From a bacterium UBP1_UBA4783 (GTDB lineage Bacteria > Krumholzibacteriota > Krumholzibacteriia > Krumholzibacteriales > Krumholzibacteriaceae): a stretch of 41,071 nt of DNA. This document shows, piece by piece, positions 1 to 7,823 of this stretch. The position numbers and the translations under genes are program-made. Position 1 is the stretch's first letter. Each line of letters starts with the position of its first letter. The notes under the pieces were generated by a model that saw only the letters and a list, made by a program, of their open reading frames with translations, had not been told where the DNA came from and ran no database searches. The stretch covers positions 5,125-46,195 of the forward strand of contig DHHB01000005.1 in NCBI GenBank assembly GCA_002403075.1, read 5' to 3'.

Positions 1-567
1 TCCCGCGAGGACGAGGAGGACAACCGCACGGAGGGGGCCGCCGCCGAGAGCTTCGCGCGCGAGCTTCGCCTGCGCGCGGAATCCGCCGCGTGGAACGCCG
101 TGGCCCTCGCGTGGGAGGCGCGGACCGCGCTCTCGAGCCGGGAGACGGCCGCCTTCGGCGAGCGCTACGAGATAGAGACGGTCGCGCTCTCTCAGACCGT
201 CATCCGCCGTTTCGGCCCTTCGACCAAGCTCTCCCTCGAGGCGGGCGCCGAGCGCCGGGCGGACGCAGTCTCGGAGGCGAAGCAGACGTCCTACCTCGTG
301 ACGCCGTCCTTCAGCTCCTCGATCGGCTCGCGCTTCAACGCGGCGGCCTTCCTTCGCGTCACCTACACGAACGCGGAGTCGTCGGCGGGAAAGCCGCTCT
401 TCTTTCTCGAGGAGGGTTTTCGACAGGATTGGAACGTGCTCGGCCAGTATCGGGTCTCGAACAACATCAGCTTCGGCCTGAGCTATACGGGGCGCCGCGA
501 GAAGAACTACCGGGGGGAGGTGTCGACGGTCAATGATCTCAAGATGGAAAGCCGCGCTTATTTTTAG
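1..567 (+). CDS. Outer-membrane beta-barrel protein, C-terminal part (5' end outside window)
   Basis: The frame is open from the first base to a TAG at 565-567, so only the last 188 residues are present. The visible part is a run of short alternating polar/hydrophobic strands with frequent aromatic ends and turns rich in Ser, Asn and Gly. It ends in ...SRAYF, and a terminal Phe is typical of proteins folded by the BAM machinery. There are no recognisable enzyme motifs. Its last 35 bases overlap the start of the Omp85-like gene, so the two are probably translated together. I infer an outer-membrane porin or assembly-associated barrel; the exact family is unknown. Confidence 0.6.
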   Translation, partial: SREDEEDNRTEGAAAESFARELRLRAESAAWNAVALAWEARTALSSRETAAFGERYEIETVALSQTVIRRFGPSTKLSLEAGAERRADAVSEAKQTSYLVTPSFSSSIGSRFNAAAFLRVTYTNAESSAGKPLFFLEEGFRQDWNVLGQYRVSNNISFGLSYTGRREKNYRGEVSTVNDLKMESRAYF

Positions 568-2209
568 CCCGGCGCTGCTTCTCGCCTCCGTCGGCGCCGC
601 CGCCCCCGTGATCCGATCCGTCGCGGTCTCGGGGAACAGGATGGTCTCCGCCTCCGAGATCGCGCGGGGGAGTCTCTTGCGGCCAGGAGCGCAGTTTTCG
701 GATTCGCTCGTGGCTCAAGAGGTTGCGAGGATCGATTCACTCTATTTCTCGGTCGGCGTGCTCTCGGTCGGCATGCGCGCCGATACGATCCGCCGCGGGG
801 ATGGCGTGGAGCTGCTGCTCCGCGTGGAGGAGGGCGAGCCCGCCCGCGTGGGGCGGGTGGCCGTGAGCGGCGCGGCCCTCCTCGGAGAGAAGGAGGCGCG
901 GGAGGCGATCCGTCCGCGCGAAGGAGAAACGTTCGACCCGTTCCTCCTCGAACGGTCGCTCGTCGCGCTGCTCGCCCGGTACAACGAATCGGGCTACCCC
1001 TACGCGCAGGTCTGGCTCACCGGCTTCGCGTACCGGGCGGACTCGAACGAGGTCGATCTCGTCGTCTCGGTTTCGGAGGCGGAGCGGACGGCGATCGGCC
1101 GGATCGTCTTCGAGGGTCTCGCGAAGACCGACTCGTCGGTGGCGCGCAGGACGTCCCGCCTGCGGCGCGGAACGCCGTACCGGAGCTCGGACGTCGAGCG
1201 CGCCCGCGCGTATCTCCGCTCCTCGGGCCTCTTCGAGTCGGTCGGCGAGGCGAGGCTCGAGCGGCGCCGCGCGGGTGAGATCGATCTCGTCCTCCCCGTG
1301 AAGGAGACGAAGGGGGCCGGAACGTTTCAGGGGGCCATGGGGGTCTCCAAGAAGCCGGACGGGTCGTACGTCGCGAGCGGCGCCGCCGGGCTCGCCCTGC
1401 GGAACATCGCGGGCTCGGGGCGCGACGCCGCCCTCGATTGGCTGAACGACGGGCAGTCGTACTCGCGCATCGGCATCCGGTTCCGCGAGCCGTTCATCGC
1501 GTCCACTCCGCTCTCTCTCGGTATCGAGCTCTCGCAGATAGTGCAGGATTCCGTCTACGTGTGGAGCGCGGGCTCGTTCTTCGTCGGCATCCCCCTCGGC
1601 CCGGCGGCGACGGTGACGGCGGGGTTCGCCGCCGACCGCAACGTTCCCGAGTCGGGAGAGCTCGCCCGGAGCTCGCGCCGGCGGTTCCGCCTCGGCTACG
1701 CCCGGACCGGCGCCGGCTCCGCGGGCGCCGCGATCCACGTCGAGGGAGCGTACCGGAAAAAGCAGTTCGCCAACGCCCCCGCCGAGCGCGACGGCGAGCT
1801 CCTCTACGGTTTCGAGGCGAGCGCGTCCGTCGCGACGTTCGAATCTCAGAGCCTCTATCTCCGCCTCGCCTCGCAGGGCGTTTTCGCGAAGGGGGATGTG
1901 CCGCTCGCCGAGACCTACGCGCTCGGCGGCGCGAATACGCTCCGCGGATACCGGGAGGCGCAGTTCCGCGGCGAGAAGATCGTCTGGAGCTCCGTCGAGT
2001 ATCGCTTCGGGGCGGGGGGGCTCTTCTTCCTCTTCGACGACGTCGGAGCGTTCGAGACGCGGAGCGAAGGGTGGACCTTCAAAAACGGGGTGGGGTTCGG
2101 CCTCCGGGCCGATTCCCCCGTGGGGATCGTTTCGCTGAGCTTCGGCGTGGGGGAGCGGCTGTCGCTCGCCGAAACGCGCCTGCACGTCTCGCTTTCCGAG
2201 CGCTTCTAG
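533..2209 (+). CDS. Omp85-superfamily outer-membrane assembly protein (BamA/TamA-like)
   Basis: This 558-residue protein probably inserts or exports proteins at the outer membrane. Residues 1-24 form a signal peptide (RWK, then a hydrophobic core ending ...GAAA). Residues about 25-260 read as three POTRA repeats, each beginning with an IRSVAVSG- or IGRIVFEG-like strand. Residues about 265-558 are a beta-barrel. The hallmark loop-6 motif LRGY is at 470-473 in GGANTLRGYR, and the chain ends in Phe (LSERF), the usual beta-signal. True BamA is about 750-800 residues with five POTRAs, so this shorter form is closer to TamA or to an accessory Omp85. The ATG at 533 has GGAGGT about 11 nt upstream and gives a proper signal peptide. 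It overlaps the preceding barrel gene by 35 bp. Confidence 0.85.
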   Translation: MISRWKAALIFSPALLLASVGAAAPVIRSVAVSGNRMVSASEIARGSLLRPGAQFSDSLVAQEVARIDSLYFSVGVLSVGMRADTIRRGDGVELLLRVEEGEPARVGRVAVSGAALLGEKEAREAIRPREGETFDPFLLERSLVALLARYNESGYPYAQVWLTGFAYRADSNEVDLVVSVSEAERTAIGRIVFEGLAKTDSSVARRTSRLRRGTPYRSSDVERARAYLRSSGLFESVGEARLERRRAGEIDLVLPVKETKGAGTFQGAMGVSKKPDGSYVASGAAGLALRNIAGSGRDAALDWLNDGQSYSRIGIRFREPFIASTPLSLGIELSQIVQDSVYVWSAGSFFVGIPLGPAATVTAGFAADRNVPESGELARSSRRRFRLGYARTGAGSAGAAIHVEGAYRKKQFANAPAERDGELLYGFEASASVATFESQSLYLRLASQGVFAKGDVPLAETYALGGANTLRGYREAQFRGEKIVWSSVEYRFGAGGLFFLFDDVGAFETRSEGWTFKNGVGFGLRADSPVGIVSLSFGVGERLSLAETRLHVSLSERF

Positions 2210-2225
2210 TCCGTCGGTCCCGCTG

Positions 2226-2255
2226 TTGACGCGGCCTCCTCCGCGCGCGTATACT
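2226..2255 (+). promoter_or_regulatory. Sigma-70-type promoter of thiC
   Basis: TTGACG (2226-2231) and TATACT (2250-2255) are separated by 18 nt. Transcription would begin near 2262, leaving a leader of about 28 nt before the thiC start. That is far too short for a TPP riboswitch, and I see no THI-box sequence in the interval. Confidence 0.65.
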
Positions 2256-2289
2256 GTATCGATTGCCAGCTTGAGAGGGGGAGAACGAT

Positions 2290-3582
2290 TTGACGGAATT
2301 CGAACGGGCGAGGGGCGGAGAGGTGACGCCGGCCGCGCGCCGCGTCGCCGCGGAGGAACGGATCGATCCCGAGCGCCTTCGGCTGCTCATCGCCGAGGGG
2401 CGCGCCGTCGTGACGGGGTTCGCGCGCAAGCACAGCCGCGTCGTCGGAATCGGCGAGGGGTTGCGCACGAAGGTCAACGCCAACATAGGCACGAGCCCGG
2501 CGCACGTCGATCCCGCCGTCGAGCTCGAGAAGCTCCGCGTGGCGATCGACGCCGGCGCCGACGCCGTCATGGACCTCTCGACGGGCGGCGATCTCGACGC
2601 CGTGCGGCGCGCGGTCTGCGAGAGATCGACGATCCCCGTCGGCACGGTGCCGATCTATCAGGCGATCGTCGAGACGACGCTTGCGGGGGGCGGGATCCCC
2701 GACGCGACGGAGGACGCCCTGTTCGAGGTCGTCGAGCGGCACGCCCGGGACGGCGTCGATTTCATGACGATCCACTGCGGCCTCACGAAGCGGCTCGCCG
2801 ACGTGGTCGCCGCGTCGCGGACGGCCGGGGTCGTGAGCCGGGGCGGCTGCTTCCTTCTCCAGTGGATGGTCTCGAACGGCAAGGAAAATCCGTACTACGA
2901 GCACTTCGACCGTCTCCTCGACATCGCCGCCGAGTTCGACGTCGCCCTGAGCCTCGGCGACGGATTGCGTCCGGGGGCGATCGCGGACGCCACCGACGGC
3001 GCCCAGATCGGCGAGCTTCTCGTGATCGGCGAGCTCGTCGATCGCGCGCGCGCGCGCGGCGTGAGCGTCATCGTCGAGGGGCCCGGCCACGTCCCCCTTC
3101 AGGACGTCCCCGCCCAGATGCTGCTGCAGAAGCGGCTCTGCAAGGGCGCGCCGTTCTACGTGCTCGGTCCGCTCGTGACCGACGTGGCGCCCGGATACGA
3201 TCACATCACGAGCGCCATCGGCGGAGCGGTGGCCGCGTGGCACGGCGCCGATTTTCTCTGCTACGTCACTCCCGCCGAGCATCTGCGGCTCCCGTCGGTC
3301 GAGGACGTGCGCACGGGCGTCATCGCGGCGCGCATCGCGGCTCACGCCGGCGACGTCGCGAAGGGGATCCCGGGCGCCGCCGACTGGGATCTCGAGGTTT
3401 CGAAGGCGCGGGCCGGCCTCGACTGGGAGACCTCCATCGCGCGGAGCGTCGATCCGGAGCGCGCCCGGGCCATGTACGATCCGATCGCCGGAGACTCGGG
3501 AAAGCTCTGCTCGATGTGCGGCATCTACTGCGCGATACGCGGCACCAAAAAGAGCAGGGAGAGCCGCTCCTCGCGGGAGTAG
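2290..3582 (+). CDS. thiC: Phosphomethylpyrimidine synthase ThiC (short form)
   Basis: ThiC is a radical-SAM enzyme that rearranges aminoimidazole ribotide into HMP phosphate, the pyrimidine half of thiamine. The 430 residues contain the family landmarks in order: NANIGTSP (about 64), STGGDLD, PVGTVPIYQ, FMTIHCG, EGPGHVP and DVAPGYDHITSAIGGA (metal-binding His in the last two), then CYVTPAEHL. The C-terminal cluster motif is C407-X2-C410-X3-C414 (CSMCGIYC), one residue shorter than the CX2CX4C of E. coli ThiC. The N-terminal extension of the long enterobacterial form is absent. The start is TTG, with the purine-rich GAGAGGGGGAG just upstream. The paralogue BzaF (5-hydroxybenzimidazole synthase) is an alternative on motifs alone, but no cobamide-ligand genes are nearby. 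Confidence 0.9.
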   Translation: MTEFERARGGEVTPAARRVAAEERIDPERLRLLIAEGRAVVTGFARKHSRVVGIGEGLRTKVNANIGTSPAHVDPAVELEKLRVAIDAGADAVMDLSTGGDLDAVRRAVCERSTIPVGTVPIYQAIVETTLAGGGIPDATEDALFEVVERHARDGVDFMTIHCGLTKRLADVVAASRTAGVVSRGGCFLLQWMVSNGKENPYYEHFDRLLDIAAEFDVALSLGDGLRPGAIADATDGAQIGELLVIGELVDRARARGVSVIVEGPGHVPLQDVPAQMLLQKRLCKGAPFYVLGPLVTDVAPGYDHITSAIGGAVAAWHGADFLCYVTPAEHLRLPSVEDVRTGVIAARIAAHAGDVAKGIPGAADWDLEVSKARAGLDWETSIARSVDPERARAMYDPIAGDSGKLCSMCGIYCAIRGTKKSRESRSSRE

Positions 3583-3584
3583 GG

Positions 3585-5909
3585 ATGAGCGGCGTGCGAA
3601 GGCGCGCCGGGAGATCCACCCGGCACGGAGCCCCTTCCGGGCGGCGAGCGCGCGCTCTCTCGTCGTTCCTCGATTCCCACGGATATACGTCGGCGATCTC
3701 CGAAGAGGCCGACGCGGATTCGCTCGCCCGCCTCATCGCGGACGGCCCCGTGCCTCCGTCGTATCTTCTCTCTCTCGCGGAGCGCTGCGGCGCGGCGTTC
3801 TCCCCGATCCTGGAGGAGGCCTCGGCCCTCTCCCGCGCGGAGGCGCCCGGCGCCGCGGCGCCCCGCGAGCCTCTCCCCGGCGCGGGGCGGGCGCTCGGGC
3901 TCGAGGAGGCCTTCGCTCGTCTCTTCGAGACGCTCGGCGAGGAGCGCGCGGGCCAACTCCAGATGGCGCGCGCCGTCGACCGGGCGCTTCGGGAGGACGC
4001 CGTCGCCCTCGTCGAGGCGGGCACGGGCACGGGAAAGTCCCTCGGCTACCTCGTCCCGGCGGCGCTCTTCGCGCGCGAGAGCGGCGAGCGCGTCATCGTC
4101 TCGACCTACACGAAAAACCTGCAGGATCAGCTCTTTCGCAAGGAAACGCCTCTTCTCGAGTCCGTCGTTCCGCTCGTGCGCGCGGAGCGGCTCCTCGGCA
4201 GAGAGAACTACCTCTGCACGCGGAGCGTCGTCTCGCACGCGGCCTCCCTCATGGAGGGCGGCGTCGAGCCCGGGCTCGCCTATGCGATCGACGCCGCGCT
4301 CGGCGGCGACGGCGCCGGCGATACGGCCGCCGCCGGCGGCCCCCGGGCGCCGTCCGTCTCGGCGCCGGCGCGCTGTCCGATGAACGCGTGCGCCTTCGTG
4401 GACCGCTGCCCTCTCGTTCGCGCGCGGCGCCGGGCGCGCGAGGCCGAGGTGCTCTTCGTCAACCATGCGCTCCTTCTCACCGATTACCGGCAGGGAGGAG
4501 GCGTCATCGGGCCGTACTCGCGCGTCGTATTCGACGAGGCGCACCATCTCGAGCGCTGCGTCGTCGAGAACCTCTCCGTCCGAGCCTCGCGGGAGGATTG
4601 CCGCCGCATGCTCGAGCCCCTGAGGGCGGCGCTCAGAAACGAGGATATCTGGAAGCTCCTCGCCCTCGGTCTTCACGAAGCGGCGGGGGCGGGGACGAAG
4701 GGCCTCAAGGAGGGGACGGCGAACGCGGCGGCCGCGGTCGAGAGGTCGTACGCCTCGCTCTTCCGCGCGCTCGAGGATCTTCTCAATCCCTCGAGGGCCT
4801 TCCGCGGGACGAAGCTCCGCTATACCGACGGCGGCGAGACGTTCGCCGATGCGCGCGGCGAGATGAATTGCATTCTATCTGATATCAATAAGTTGAATGA
4901 AATACTTAAAGTTATAAATGAAACAAGCGCTCCGAAGGATCTCGATCCGTTCCGGCAGGAGGCGGGGTACGTGTCCGAGGAGCTCTCGACGCTCGGCGAG
5001 AGCCTGCGGTTCCTCTCGGCGGGATGCGGCGAGGAGTCGGTGTTCTGGCTCGACTGGAATGCGGACGGCTCGCTCCGCGAGCTCTGCGGCTCGCCGCTCG
5101 AGATCGACCGCTCCTTCGCCGACTACCTCGAGAGCTTCATGGGATCGGCCGTTCTCACGTCGGCGACCCTCTCGGAGGAGGGGAGCTTCGCCTTCGTGAA
5201 GGAGCGCCTCGGCGTCGGGCTCGTTCCCGGAAGGCCGATCGAGACGATCATCCCCTCGCCGTTTCCGTACGACGAGCGCTGTCTCGTGCTCATCGTGACG
5301 GGGCTCGGCGATCCGAACGAGGACGCGTTCGCGTCCCGCGTGAGCGCCGTGGTCGGGTCGCTCGCCGCGGAGCTCCGGCGGCGCGCGATGGTGCTCTTCA
5401 CCTCGTACCGTCTCTGCCGCGCCGTCGCGCGCGATCTCGAGCCGCTCCGCGACAGGTTCACGATCCTCGTGCAGGGCTCGGGGGAGAGCAGGGAATCGCT
5501 CTCCGGCCGGTTCCGGCGCGACGAGGCCGCGCTTCTCCTCGGGGTGGCGAGCTTCTGGGAAGGCGTGGATTTCCCCGGAGAGGAGCTCGAGTGTCTCGTC
5601 ATCCCGAAGGTGCCGTTCCCGGTGCCGTCCGAGCCGGTCGTCGAGGCGAGGTCGCAGCGTCTCTCCGCGCTCGGCGAGGACCCGTTCGAGAAGCTCTTCC
5701 TGCCCGAGGCGATCATGCGGATGCGGCAGGGAGCGGGGCGCCTCATCCGCCGCATGGACGACCGCGGCGTCATCGTCGTTCTCGACGAGCGTCTCGAGAC
5801 GCGGCCGTACGGAGCCGCGATCCTCGCCGCGCTCCCCTCGCAGAGGATCGCGCACGTGTCGGCCGAGGAGTGCGTCGATGCGGCGGTCCGATGGTTCGCG
5901 GAGCCGTGA
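3585..5909 (+). CDS. dinG: DinG-family Fe-S DNA helicase (XPD-like superfamily 2)
   Basis: A 774-residue ATP-dependent 5'-3' DNA helicase, probably acting in repair or on R-loops and forked DNA. Walker A is EAGTGTGKS (K151), the Ia motif is YTKNLQDQL, and the DEAH box is D317-H320 in VVFDEAHHLE. C-terminal helicase motifs follow: VLTSATL, SFWEGVDFPG and RMRQGAGRLIR. Cysteines C211, C264, C269 and C275 match the DinG/XPD iron-sulfur site; the last three have the same X4/X5 spacing as E. coli DinG. The first 140 residues are a poorly conserved extension. The ATG lies 2 nt after the thiC stop, with GGGAG inside the thiC end, so the genes are probably co-transcribed. Residues about 427-447 are encoded by a strikingly A+T-rich patch. 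Confidence 0.88.
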   Translation: MSGVRRRAGRSTRHGAPSGRRARALSSFLDSHGYTSAISEEADADSLARLIADGPVPPSYLLSLAERCGAAFSPILEEASALSRAEAPGAAAPREPLPGAGRALGLEEAFARLFETLGEERAGQLQMARAVDRALREDAVALVEAGTGTGKSLGYLVPAALFARESGERVIVSTYTKNLQDQLFRKETPLLESVVPLVRAERLLGRENYLCTRSVVSHAASLMEGGVEPGLAYAIDAALGGDGAGDTAAAGGPRAPSVSAPARCPMNACAFVDRCPLVRARRRAREAEVLFVNHALLLTDYRQGGGVIGPYSRVVFDEAHHLERCVVENLSVRASREDCRRMLEPLRAALRNEDIWKLLALGLHEAAGAGTKGLKEGTANAAAAVERSYASLFRALEDLLNPSRAFRGTKLRYTDGGETFADARGEMNCILSDINKLNEILKVINETSAPKDLDPFRQEAGYVSEELSTLGESLRFLSAGCGEESVFWLDWNADGSLRELCGSPLEIDRSFADYLESFMGSAVLTSATLSEEGSFAFVKERLGVGLVPGRPIETIIPSPFPYDERCLVLIVTGLGDPNEDAFASRVSAVVGSLAAELRRRAMVLFTSYRLCRAVARDLEPLRDRFTILVQGSGESRESLSGRFRRDEAALLLGVASFWEGVDFPGEELECLVIPKVPFPVPSEPVVEARSQRLSALGEDPFEKLFLPEAIMRMRQGAGRLIRRMDDRGVIVVLDERLETRPYGAAILAALPSQRIAHVSAEECVDAAVRWFAEP
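4864..4926 (+). other. A+T-rich island inside the helicase gene
   Basis: About 60 bases that are only about one quarter G+C by my count, inside a gene that is otherwise very G+C-rich. The reading frame stays open and encodes a polar, Asn/Ile/Lys-rich segment (SDINKLNEILKVINE). Codons such as ATA, CTA, AAT and CTT are used that neighbouring genes avoid. It lies between the DEAH box and the C-terminal helicase motifs, where DinG relatives have a variable helical domain. Confidence 0.7.
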
Positions 5910-5994
5910 CGGCCGCCCGCGGGCCCGCGGACCGGCGACGGAGACCAGCCGGTTCGCCCGTCCGCGACCGCGCCCCGGGAGACGCCCTTTGGGG

Positions 5995-6023
5995 TTGCCC
6001 CGGCGCGGCGAAAACAATATCGT
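5995..6023 (+). promoter_or_regulatory. Possible promoter of hutU-hutI
   Basis: TTGCCC (5995-6000) and TATCGT (6018-6023) are 17 nt apart in the 147-nt gap before hutU. Each hexamer matches the sigma-70 consensus at four of six positions. The rest of the gap contains no gene and no clear terminator. Confidence 0.3.
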
Positions 6024-6056
6024 GCAAGGTAACGACAGCCATCCGGAGGTGTCCCG

Positions 6057-7712
6057 ATGCCGCAGAGAACGATCAGAGCGCCGCGCGGAACGGCCCGCTC
6101 GTGCAAGAGCTGGTTTACCGAGGCGCCGCTTCGCATGCTCATGAACAACCTCGATCCCGACGTCGCCGAGCGGCCCGACGAGCTCGTCGTCTACGGCGGC
6201 CGCGGAAAGGCGGCCCGAAACTGGGAATGCTACGACCGGATCGTGGAGACGCTCCGCGGTCTCGGCGACGACGAGACGCTCCTCGTGCAGTCGGGGAAGC
6301 CCGTCGGCGTGTTCCGGACCCACGAATGGGCGCCGCGCGTGCTCATCGCCAACTCGCTCCTCGTCCCGCGCTGGGCGACGTGGGAGAGCTTCTGGGAGCT
6401 CGAGAAGATGGGGCTCACCATGTACGGGCAGATGACGGCCGGATCGTGGATGTACATCGGGACGCAGGGGATCCTGCAGGGGACCTTCGAGACGTTCGCC
6501 GAGTGCGCGCGGATGCATTTCGGAGGCACGCTCGCGGGGAGGCTCGTGCTCACGGCGGGCCTCGGGGGAATGGGAGGCGCCCAACCGCTCTCCGTGACGA
6601 TGAACGGCGGGGTATGTCTCGCCGTCGAGGTCGATCCCGACCGCATCGCGCGCAGGCTCGAGACCCGCTACTGCGACGAGATGGAGACGGACCTCGACCG
6701 GGCGCTCGAGAAGGCGCGCCGCGCCGTCGCCGAAAAGCGGCCGTTTTCTATCGGGCTCGCGGCGAACGCCGCCGACGTCTATCCCGAGCTCGTCCGGCGC
6801 GGGATCGTTCCCGACGTCGTCACCGACCAGACCTCCGCGCACGACGCGCTCAACGGCTACATCCCCCGCGGATACGATCCCGCCACCGCCGCGGAGCTTC
6901 GCCGCGACAAACCCGACCGCTACGTGAAGGAGGCGATCGAGTCGATCGTCGCGCACGTGCAGGCGATGATCGATCTTCAGGATCGCGGCGCGGTCGTGTT
7001 CGACTACGGAAACAACATCCGCGGACAGGCCGAGAAGGGGGGGCTCGCGAACGCCTTCGCCTTCCCCGGTTTCGTGCCGGCCTTCATCCGGCCGATGTTC
7101 TGCGTCGGCAAGGGGCCCTTCCGCTGGATAGCCATGTCGGGCGATCCGAAGGACATCCACCGGACCGACGAGCTCGTTCTCGAGCTCTTCCCCGAGAACG
7201 AGTCGCTGTGCCGCTGGATCCGGATGGCCCGCGAGAAGGTCCGGTTTCAGGGGCTCCCGGCCCGCATCTGCTGGCTCGCGCACGGCGAGAGGGAGCGGTT
7301 CGGGCTCGCGATGAACGACCTCGTCGCGCGCGGCGAGATCTCGGCGCCGATCGTGATCGGACGGGACCATCTCGACTCGGGCTCGGTCGCCTCGCCGTTC
7401 CGCGAAACGGAGGCGATGCGCGACGGGAGCGACGCGATAGCGGACTGGCCCGTTCTCAACGCCCTGCTCAACACGTCCTCCGGCGCGGCGTGGGTATCGG
7501 TTCATCACGGCGGGGGCGTCGGAATGGGGCTTTCGATCCACGCCGGACTCGGCGTCGTGGCCGACGGAAGCGCGCTCGCGGCCCAAAAAACGGCCCGATG
7601 CCTCGCGAACGACCCTGGCACAGGGATTGCAAGACACGCGGACGCCGGCTACGAGATAGCCGTTGAAAAAGCGAAAGATGCAGGGCTTCATATCCCAATG
7701 CTCCGAAAGTAG
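6057..7712 (+). CDS. hutU: Urocanate hydratase (urocanase)
   Basis: Urocanase adds water to urocanate, giving 4-imidazolone-5-propionate, the second step of histidine degradation in the cytoplasm. It uses tightly bound NAD. At 551 residues it is close to the usual 556. It carries the urocanase signature FQGLPARICW with the conserved Cys at position 405 (equivalent to Cys410 of the Pseudomonas enzyme). Also present are FDYGNNIRGQAEKGG, CVGKGPFRW, GRDHLDSGSVASP, VSVHHGGGVGMG and the C-terminal ARHADAGYEIA. The ATG at 6057 has GGAGGT six bases upstream. hutI follows after 111 nt. hutH (histidine ammonia-lyase) and the later steps are not in this window. Confidence 0.95.
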   Translation: MPQRTIRAPRGTARSCKSWFTEAPLRMLMNNLDPDVAERPDELVVYGGRGKAARNWECYDRIVETLRGLGDDETLLVQSGKPVGVFRTHEWAPRVLIANSLLVPRWATWESFWELEKMGLTMYGQMTAGSWMYIGTQGILQGTFETFAECARMHFGGTLAGRLVLTAGLGGMGGAQPLSVTMNGGVCLAVEVDPDRIARRLETRYCDEMETDLDRALEKARRAVAEKRPFSIGLAANAADVYPELVRRGIVPDVVTDQTSAHDALNGYIPRGYDPATAAELRRDKPDRYVKEAIESIVAHVQAMIDLQDRGAVVFDYGNNIRGQAEKGGLANAFAFPGFVPAFIRPMFCVGKGPFRWIAMSGDPKDIHRTDELVLELFPENESLCRWIRMAREKVRFQGLPARICWLAHGERERFGLAMNDLVARGEISAPIVIGRDHLDSGSVASPFRETEAMRDGSDAIADWPVLNALLNTSSGAAWVSVHHGGGVGMGLSIHAGLGVVADGSALAAQKTARCLANDPGTGIARHADAGYEIAVEKAKDAGLHIPMLRK

Positions 7713-7823
7713 ATCGATCCGCGACGGGGGATTCTGAGGCCTTTTGGACTCGGGCCGGCCGCGCAAACCGCGCATTTTGAGCAGCTTTCAGGCTGGCTTG
7801 TTATACATAGCAAGGAGTGGCGC

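Noticed and set aside
7777..7807. TTGAGC...TATACA before hutI as a promoter
   Set aside because: The spacer is 19 nt and the start point would fall on the hutI ribosome site, removing it from the mRNA.
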